27,356 nucleotides of DNA, taken from the NCBI GenBank assembly GCA_017523995.1, contig JAFWUX010000002.1, positions 1 to 27,356 of the forward strand. The letters are read 5' to 3'. Source of the stretch: Oscillospiraceae bacterium. GTDB taxonomy: Bacteria > Bacillota_A > Clostridia > Oscillospirales > Ruminococcaceae. The notes under the pieces are model-generated. The model was given only the letters and a program-made list of their open reading frames with translations, was not told where the DNA came from and made no database searches. The position numbers were made by a program, and so were the translations under genes. This document shows, in pieces, positions 22,150 through 27,356 of this stretch. Numbering within the stretch: position 1 is the stretch's first letter; every line of letters starts with the position of its first letter.

Positions 22150-23361
22150 ATGGGCGGTGTATTAGATTTCTTTACCAACACCCTCGGCGGTCTTTGGTCA
22201 GACAGCGGCCTGCATGCGCTGTTTGCCGAGGGCGGCTGGAAGAATCTGATTATGATTCTGGTTTCGTTTGTATTTATGTATCTGGCAATTGCAAAGGGCT
22301 TTGAGCCGCTGCTGCTGCTGCCGATTTCCTTCGGCATGCTGCTGACCAACCTTCCGATGGCAGGGCTCTATCACCCCGATCTCTGGGTGCTCGTGGACGG
22401 GCATGTCAATTACGGCGAGGTATTGAAAGAAGGCGGCCTGCTTGATATATTGTATCTGGGCGTAAAATTGCAGATCTATCCGCCGCTGATCTTCCTCGGC
22501 ATCGGCTGTATGACCGACTTCTCCCCGCTGATCGCAAACCCCAAGAGCTTCCTGCTCGGTGCTGCTGCGCAGGGCGGCATCTTCTTCACCTTCGTTGTTG
22601 CAGGTCTGCTGGGCTTCACGGCTGCGGAGGCAGGCTCCATCGCCATCATCGGCGGTGCGGACGGCCCGACTGCAATCTATGTTTCCACCAGACTGCTGAC
22701 CGGCGGCGGCGCCATTACGACGGGTAATATCGCGCTGGCTGCATATACTTATATGGCACTTGTCCCGATCATCCAGCCGCCGATCATGAAGGCGCTGACT
22801 TCCAAGAAGGAGCGCGCGGTCAAGATGGAGCAGCTCCGCACGGTCTCCAAGACCGAGAAGATCATCTTCCCGATTGCCGTTACGATTATTGTTTCGCTGC
22901 TGGTTCCTTCCGCAGCACCGCTCGTCGGCATGCTGATGTTCGGCAACCTGCTCAAGGAATCCGGCGTTGCAGCAAGACTCATCGACACCGCACAGAACGC
23001 ACTGATGAACATCATCACGATTTTCCTCGGCGTCTCCGTCGGTGCAACGACAAAGGCAGATCAGATCATCAATATCAAGTTCGGCGGCGTCATGCTGCTC
23101 GGTGTTATCGCATTCTCGCTCGGCACGGCATGCGGTCTGATCTTTGGTAAGATCATGTACAAGGTGACAGGCGGCAAGGTCAATCCGCTGATCGGTTCGG
23201 CAGGTGTTTCCGCTGTTCCGATGGCTGCACGTATCTCGCAGAAGGTCGGTGCGGAAACCGATCCGACAAACTTCCTGCTGATGCATGCAATGGGACCGAA
23301 TGTTGCCGGCGTAATCGGCTCGGCAGTTGCAGCAGGTGTTCTGCTCTCTGTCATCGGCTGA
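22150..23361 (+). CDS. oadB: Sodium-pump decarboxylase beta subunit (OadB family)
   Basis: OadB is the polytopic membrane subunit that decarboxylates carboxybiotin and pumps Na+ out of the cell. The 403-residue length and about nine to eleven hydrophobic segments fit. Conserved sites are the carboxylate in FLGIGCMTDFSPLIANP (the family's essential Asp of the Na+ path), the AIIGGADGPTAIY loop, and a C-terminal half with FGNLLKESGVAARL and an MHAMGPNVAGVIGSA ending. The ribosome site TGGAGG precedes the ATG. No alpha (carboxyltransferase) or biotin carrier gene is present nearby, so whether the complex works on oxaloacetate, methylmalonyl-CoA or glutaconyl-CoA cannot be told. Confidence 0.93.
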   Translation: MGGVLDFFTNTLGGLWSDSGLHALFAEGGWKNLIMILVSFVFMYLAIAKGFEPLLLLPISFGMLLTNLPMAGLYHPDLWVLVDGHVNYGEVLKEGGLLDILYLGVKLQIYPPLIFLGIGCMTDFSPLIANPKSFLLGAAAQGGIFFTFVVAGLLGFTAAEAGSIAIIGGADGPTAIYVSTRLLTGGGAITTGNIALAAYTYMALVPIIQPPIMKALTSKKERAVKMEQLRTVSKTEKIIFPIAVTIIVSLLVPSAAPLVGMLMFGNLLKESGVAARLIDTAQNALMNIITIFLGVSVGATTKADQIINIKFGGVMLLGVIAFSLGTACGLIFGKIMYKVTGGKVNPLIGSAGVSAVPMAARISQKVGAETDPTNFLLMHAMGPNVAGVIGSAVAAGVLLSVIG

Positions 23362-23387
23362 GGTCGGCAGTGCCGACAGCCGTTTTT
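23356..23387 (+). terminator. Terminator of oadG-oadB overlapping the oadB stop
   Basis: GTCGGC-AGT-GCCGAC (23363-23377) is extended by GGCT (23356-23359)/AGCC (23378-23381) across a 3-base bulge, and TTTTT follows at 23383-23387. The left arm includes the oadB stop codon. Confidence 0.85.
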
Positions 23388-23455
23388 GCTTCGCCTTTCT
23401 TTTGCTCCGTCTGCAAAATAAGGGAAGTTCCCTGTTAAATTTCATATCGTTTTTC

Positions 23456-23512
23456 AGGCGGCAGAGTGTCTCCGGATTCCGATTCTCGGAGCACGGAGGG
23501 GCTTTGCCGCCT
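23456..23512 (+). promoter_or_regulatory. Structured leader upstream of adhE
   Basis: AGGCGGCA (23456-23463) pairs with TGCCGCCT (23505-23512), enclosing a CTCCG/CGGAG hairpin (23470-23474/23487-23491). A short GGGA/TCCC hairpin lies just upstream (23422-23432). The outer stem ends 14 bases before AAGGAGG. No clear promoter and no convincing Rex operator were found between the oadB terminator and adhE. Confidence 0.4.
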
Positions 23513-23539
23513 CTGCTTATCACCTGAAGGAGGTTCACT

Positions 23540-26155
23540 ATGAAGGAGTATCCGATTGTTGATACGGTTGATGCACTGAAGGCGCTGCTCGCAAGAGTGC
23601 GGAAGGCGCAGGAGGAGTTTGCACAGTTCCCGCAGGAGAAGGTCGATGCGATCTTCCGTGCGGCGGCGATTGCAGCCAATCAGGCGCGGATTCCGCTTGC
23701 CAAAATGGCGGTCGAGGAGACCGGCATGGGTGTTGTCGAGGATAAGGTGATCAAAAACCACTTCGCATCCGAGTATATCTACAATGCTTACAAGGATACC
23801 AAAACCTGCGGCGTGATCGAGCGCAATGAGGCGTTCGGTACCATGCGCATCGCAGAGCCGCTCGGTGTCATTGCGGCTGTCATCCCGACAACCAACCCGA
23901 CATCGACCGCGATTTTCAAGACACTGATCACGCTCAAGACCAGAAACGGCATCATCATCTCGCCGCATCCGCGTGCAAAGGAATCGACAATCGCAGCGGC
24001 AAAGATCGTTGCCGAGGCTGCATATAAAGCGGGCGCACCGGAGGGCATCATCGGCTGGATTGACAAGCCCTCGCTCGATATGACCAATACCGTCATGAAG
24101 TATTCGGATATCATCCTTGCAACGGGCGGCCCGGGCATGGTGCATGCAGCATATTCCAGCGGCAAGCCGGCACTGGGCGTCGGCGCGGGCAATACGCCGG
24201 CGATCATTGATGACACCGCCGATATCACGCTCGCCGTCAACTCGATCATCCACTCCAAGACCTTCGATAACGGCATGATCTGCGCTTCGGAGCAGTCCAC
24301 CATCGTGCTTGATAAGATCTATGAGAAGGTCAAAAAGGAGTTTATCGCCCGCGGCTGCTATTTCCTCAAGGGCAAGGAGCTCGACAAGGTTCGCCAGACC
24401 ATTATCATCAACGGCTCGCTGAACGCAAAGATTGTCGGTCAGAAGGCGCACACGATTGCAGCCCTTGCAGGCGTTGAGGTGCCCGAGAGCACCAAGATCC
24501 TGATCGGTGAGGTTGAGAATGTTGACATCACCGAGGAATTCGCACACGAAAAGCTTTCGCCGGTGCTTGCAATGTACCATGCGAAGGATTTTGAGGAGGC
24601 AATGCAGAAGGCAGAGCGCCTCATCGCAGACGGCGGCTACGGTCACACCTCGTCTGTCTATCTCAATGCCGTGACCGAGCGCGCAAAGATCGACGAAATG
24701 GCAGAGCGCATGAAGACCTGCCGTATCCTTGTCAACACGCCTTCTTCGCACGGCGGCATCGGTGATCTCTATAACTTCAATCTGGCACCTTCCCTGACGC
24801 TGGGCTGCGGCTCGTGGGGCGGCAACTCGGTCAGCGAGAATGTCGGTGTCAAGCATCTGCTCAATATCAAAACCGTTGCGGAGAGGAGAGAGAATATGCT
24901 GTGGTTCCGTACGCCGGAAAAGGTCTATATCAAGCAGGGCTGCCTGCCTGTCGCACTTGATGAGCTGGGCTCTGTGCTCGGCAAGAAGCGCGCGTTTATC
25001 GTCACCGACAGCTTCCTGTTCAAAAACGGTTATACCAAGCCCATCACCGATAAGCTCGAGCAGCTCGGCATCGTATACAGCACCTTCTTCGAGGTTGAGC
25101 CGGATCCGACGCTCAGCTCTGCAAGAAAGGGCGCTGCGGCGATGACCGCATTCCAGCCGGATGTCATCATCGCGCTCGGCGGCGGCTCCGCGATGGATGC
25201 GGGCAAGATCATGTGGGTGCTCTATGAGCATCCGGATGCGGATTTCGCAGACATGGCAATGCGTTTCTCGGATATCCGCAAGCGTATCTACACCTTCCCG
25301 AAGATGGGCGAAAAGGCATATTTCATCGCAGTGCCGACCTCTGCCGGAACGGGCTCCGAGGTCACGCCGTTCGCAGTTATCACTGATGACAGCTGCGGCA
25401 TCAAGTATCCGCTCGCAGATTACGAGCTGATGCCGGATATGGCGATTGTCGATCCGGACATGATGAAGACCGCGCCGAAGGGTCTGACCTCGGCATCCGG
25501 CATTGACGTTGCAACCCATGCACTCGAAGCATATGCTTCCATGATGGCAACCGATTACACCGACGGTCTTGCAATCCGTTCGCTGAAGCTCGTCTTTGAG
25601 AATCTGCCGCGCACCTATCAGAACGGTGCAGAGGATATCGAAGCATGGGGCAACATGGCAAATGCGGCGACAATGGCAGGTATGGCGTTTGCAAACGCAT
25701 TCCTCGGCGTCTGCCACTCGATGGCACACAAGCTCGGCGCATTCCACCACATTCCGCACGGCGTCGCAAATGCGCTGATGCTCGAGCAGGTGCTCCGCTT
25801 CAATTCCGCGGAAGTGCCGCCGAAGATGGGTACCTTCCCGCAGTACAGCTATCCGCACACCCTCGCACGCTATGCTGAGGTTGCGACCGCGCTCGGCATG
25901 AAGGGCAAGACCGATCAGGATAAGCTCGAAGCACTGATCAAGGCGCTCAACGATCTGAAGCACACAATCGGTATTCCGGACAGCATCAGGGAATGGGGCA
26001 TTGATGAAAAGAAGTTCCTCGAGCAGCTCGATGCAATGAGCGAGCAGGCATTCGACGATCAGTGCACCGGCGCAAACCCGCGCTATCCGCTCATCAGCGA
26101 GATCAAGCAGATGTATCTGAATGCATATTACGGCAAGAACAGCGAAACAGTCTGA
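23540..26155 (+). CDS. adhE: Bifunctional acetaldehyde/alcohol dehydrogenase
   Basis: AdhE reduces acetyl-CoA to acetaldehyde and then to ethanol, regenerating two NAD+ per turn during fermentation. The enzyme forms long filaments (spirosomes) in the cytoplasm. The 871-residue length is normal. The N-terminal aldehyde dehydrogenase half has the catalytic Cys248 in GMICASEQS and an NTPAIIDDTADI segment. After a linker near 450, the Fe-dependent alcohol dehydrogenase half has the NAD-binding GGGSAMDAGK (547-556), PTSAGTGSE, and metal ligands in HALEAY and HSMAHKLGAFHHIPHG (from H726). All key residues of both halves are present. AAGGAGG lies 7 bases before the ATG. The kinase-like gene follows after 19 bases. 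Confidence 0.97.
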   Translation: MKEYPIVDTVDALKALLARVRKAQEEFAQFPQEKVDAIFRAAAIAANQARIPLAKMAVEETGMGVVEDKVIKNHFASEYIYNAYKDTKTCGVIERNEAFGTMRIAEPLGVIAAVIPTTNPTSTAIFKTLITLKTRNGIIISPHPRAKESTIAAAKIVAEAAYKAGAPEGIIGWIDKPSLDMTNTVMKYSDIILATGGPGMVHAAYSSGKPALGVGAGNTPAIIDDTADITLAVNSIIHSKTFDNGMICASEQSTIVLDKIYEKVKKEFIARGCYFLKGKELDKVRQTIIINGSLNAKIVGQKAHTIAALAGVEVPESTKILIGEVENVDITEEFAHEKLSPVLAMYHAKDFEEAMQKAERLIADGGYGHTSSVYLNAVTERAKIDEMAERMKTCRILVNTPSSHGGIGDLYNFNLAPSLTLGCGSWGGNSVSENVGVKHLLNIKTVAERRENMLWFRTPEKVYIKQGCLPVALDELGSVLGKKRAFIVTDSFLFKNGYTKPITDKLEQLGIVYSTFFEVEPDPTLSSARKGAAAMTAFQPDVIIALGGGSAMDAGKIMWVLYEHPDADFADMAMRFSDIRKRIYTFPKMGEKAYFIAVPTSAGTGSEVTPFAVITDDSCGIKYPLADYELMPDMAIVDPDMMKTAPKGLTSASGIDVATHALEAYASMMATDYTDGLAIRSLKLVFENLPRTYQNGAEDIEAWGNMANAATMAGMAFANAFLGVCHSMAHKLGAFHHIPHGVANALMLEQVLRFNSAEVPPKMGTFPQYSYPHTLARYAEVATALGMKGKTDQDKLEALIKALNDLKHTIGIPDSIREWGIDEKKFLEQLDAMSEQAFDDQCTGANPRYPLISEIKQMYLNAYYGKNSETV

Positions 26156-26174
26156 GAACAGGGAGGTTTTTGAT

Positions 26175-26933
26175 ATGCTTTACAAGGAAGAACAGGTCAT
26201 TGCGACACGCCCGAAAAAGGTGATCTACCGCGACGGCGATACGGTTGTCAAGCTGTTCAGCGCAGATTACTCCAAGGCGTCCGTGCTGAATGAGGCGCTG
26301 AATCAGGCGCGCGTTGAGGAAACCGACCTGAATATCCCGAAGATCATTGAGGTGTTCAAAGAGGGCGAGCAGTGGGCAATCCGCTCGGATTATATCGAGG
26401 GCAAAACGCTCCAGCAGATGATGGATGAGAATCCCGACAAAAGAGACGAATATCTTAAGCAGTTTGTCGAGCTGCAAATGCTGATTCACACCAAGCGTGC
26501 GCCGCTGCTGACCAAGCTCAAGGATAAGATGCACCGCAAGATCAGCGACAGCAAATTCGAGGCGACAGTCCGCTTTGAGCTGCATACGCGCCTTGAGGGC
26601 ATGCCGAAGCACAAGAAGGTCTGCCACGGCGACTTCAACCCCTCGAATGTGATCATCACACCGGAGGGCACACCGTTCATCATTGACTGGGCGCATGCAA
26701 CGCAGGGCAATGCATCTGCGGATGTTGCAAGAACCTATCTTTATATGATGCTGAACGGGCAGGAGCAGCTTGCAAAGGATTATCTCAAGCTGTTCTGCAA
26801 GATGAGCGACACAGCGCTGCAGTATGTGCAGAACTGGATGCCGATTGTAGCGGCATCGCAGTCGGTCAAGGAGAACAGCGACGATGATTTCGAGCTGCTC
26901 TCGCGCTGGGTGAATGTTGTAGACTATGTGTAA
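26175..26933 (+). CDS. APH-like phosphotransferase family protein
   Basis: This 252-residue protein has the protein-kinase-like fold of aminoglycoside/choline phosphotransferases. It has an N-terminal lobe with VIYRDGDTVVKLF (nucleotide-binding Lys), a hinge with AIRSDYIEGKTL, the catalytic loop HGDFNPSN (151-158, Asp153) and the metal-binding IIDW (Asp171). All the core catalytic residues are present, so activity is likely; the substrate is unknown, and nothing points specifically to antibiotic resistance. The frame is open 18 codons upstream into adhE, but ATG 26175 is chosen because GGGAGG lies 10 bases before it and MLYKEEQVIA is the natural start. It is probably co-transcribed with adhE. 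Confidence 0.85.
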   Translation: MLYKEEQVIATRPKKVIYRDGDTVVKLFSADYSKASVLNEALNQARVEETDLNIPKIIEVFKEGEQWAIRSDYIEGKTLQQMMDENPDKRDEYLKQFVELQMLIHTKRAPLLTKLKDKMHRKISDSKFEATVRFELHTRLEGMPKHKKVCHGDFNPSNVIITPEGTPFIIDWAHATQGNASADVARTYLYMMLNGQEQLAKDYLKLFCKMSDTALQYVQNWMPIVAASQSVKENSDDDFELLSRWVNVVDYV

Positions 26934-26935
26934 CT

Positions 26936-26977
26936 GACAAAAGAGCGCGCAGAGTGATTCTGCGCGCTCAGTTTGTC
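26936..26977 (+). terminator. Long perfect hairpin after the kinase gene
   Basis: GAGCGCGCAGA (26943-26953) pairs perfectly with TCTGCGCGCTC (26959-26969) around GTGAT, and GACAAA/TTTGTC (26936-26941/26972-26977) extend it. It starts 3 bases after the stop codon, so it is probably the transcript end, although no T-tract follows. Confidence 0.6.
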
Positions 26978-27051
26978 GAAAAAGTGTTAAAAAATGAGGA
27001 CTTACAGGATTGCTGCGGCTCAGTATCGGCGCACAACATATCGAAAGTTTT

Positions 27052-27356
27052 GATCAAACTTTTTCACCGCGCCGTGCGCGGCTCCGTATTGCTAAAGCAT
27101 TCCGGTCACGCACTGTGCTGCCGGAGCATAACACGCTGCGGGAGCGCCAATATAAAAGTTTTGATCAAACTTTTTCACCGCGCCGTGCGCGGCTCCGTAT
27201 TGCTAAAGCATTCCGGTCACGCACTGTGCTGCCGGAGCATAACACGCCGCGGGAGCGCCAATATAAAAGTTTTGGTCGAGCTTTTTCACCGCGCCGTGCG
27301 CGGCTCCGTATTGCTAAAGCATTCCGGTCACGCACTGTGCTGCCGGAGCATAACAC
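27052..27356 (+). repeat. Tandem array of a 111-base type B unit, running off the window
   Basis: The unit beginning AAAGTTTTGRTCRARCTTTTTCACCGCGCCG recurs with exactly 111 bases period: CACCGCGCCG starts at 27065, 27176 and 27287. Each copy carries CCGCGC-CGT-GCGCGG, TTGCTAAAGCA and a CCGG...CCGG hairpin region, with almost no differences between copies. The third copy carries the GGTCGAGC form of the 5' module where the first two carry GATCAAAC. Bases 26978-27051 show nothing recognisable. The array continues beyond the window. Confidence 0.9.

Noticed and set aside
23433..23450. Rex operator before adhE
   Set aside because: TGTTAAATTTCATA matches only one half of the expected palindrome.
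23435..25963. Long antisense open frame (842 codons) over adhE
   Set aside because: Same codon-bias shadow: adhE is certain on the plus strand, and the antisense product is low-complexity Arg/Asp/Leu-rich.
27165..27356. Minus-strand open frame with an internal protein repeat
   Set aside because: It stays open only because the DNA repeat is 111 bases (37 codons) long; the same peptide appears opposite the copy at 21091, with no ribosome site.
27052..27356. Possible CRISPR array
   Set aside because: The period is 111 bases and the whole unit is conserved, so there are no unique spacers between short repeats.

Overview
The window looks like a chromosomal stretch of a moderately G+C-rich, Gram-positive anaerobe of the Clostridia, most likely a Ruminococcus-like member of the Oscillospiraceae. 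The reasons are: consensus TTGACA/TATAAT promoters and AGGAGG-type ribosome binding sites; a sortase-anchored (LPQTG) exported protein; the Gram-positive type 1B dihydroorotate dehydrogenase pair PyrK/PyrD; RNase M5-like and DegV proteins; a fused AdhE; and a sodium-pump decarboxylase membrane pair. The genus is inference; there is no rRNA in the window.

Layout. 1-1022 is the C-terminal part of a large serine recombinase, the probable right-hand gene of an integrated mobile element. 1315-3645 (minus) is an exported S41-peptidase-like, cell-wall-anchored protein. It diverges from alaS (3931-6564), and each has a clear promoter. A plus-strand run follows: HIT protein, ComEC-like protein, small P-loop kinase, unknown membrane protein, holA, RNase M5-like protein and an MBOAT-like membrane protein, several with 4-base ATGA/GTGA overlaps. 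After a structured repeat element comes an amidohydrolase with a terminator. A pyrimidine cluster then starts from a consensus promoter: pyrF, a degenerate-Nudix membrane protein, pyrK, pyrD, a histidine phosphatase and ruvX. A small minus-strand protein and a TTG-started trmL follow, then degV. After a second, larger block of structured repeats come oadG-oadB with promoter and terminator, then adhE and an APH-like kinase. The window ends inside a tandem array of a 111-base repeat.

How the genes work together. pyrF, pyrK and pyrD supply the last steps of UMP synthesis visible here (orotate formation and OMP decarboxylation). alaS, holA, ruvX, trmL and the RNase M5-like gene are information-processing housekeeping genes. 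adhE and the Oad subunits point to fermentative energy metabolism with ethanol formation and a sodium-coupled decarboxylase.

The most unusual content is in the gaps. A modular family of intergenic elements occurs near 1121-1200, 13431-13603, 21091-21415 and 27052-27356. Two copies fold into the same multi-hairpin structure, with paired, compensating base changes in two different stems. That pattern suggests the fold is selected rather than the sequence. Three proteins (MBOAT-like, Nudix-like and the ComEC C-terminus) also look like family members that have lost their catalytic residues.
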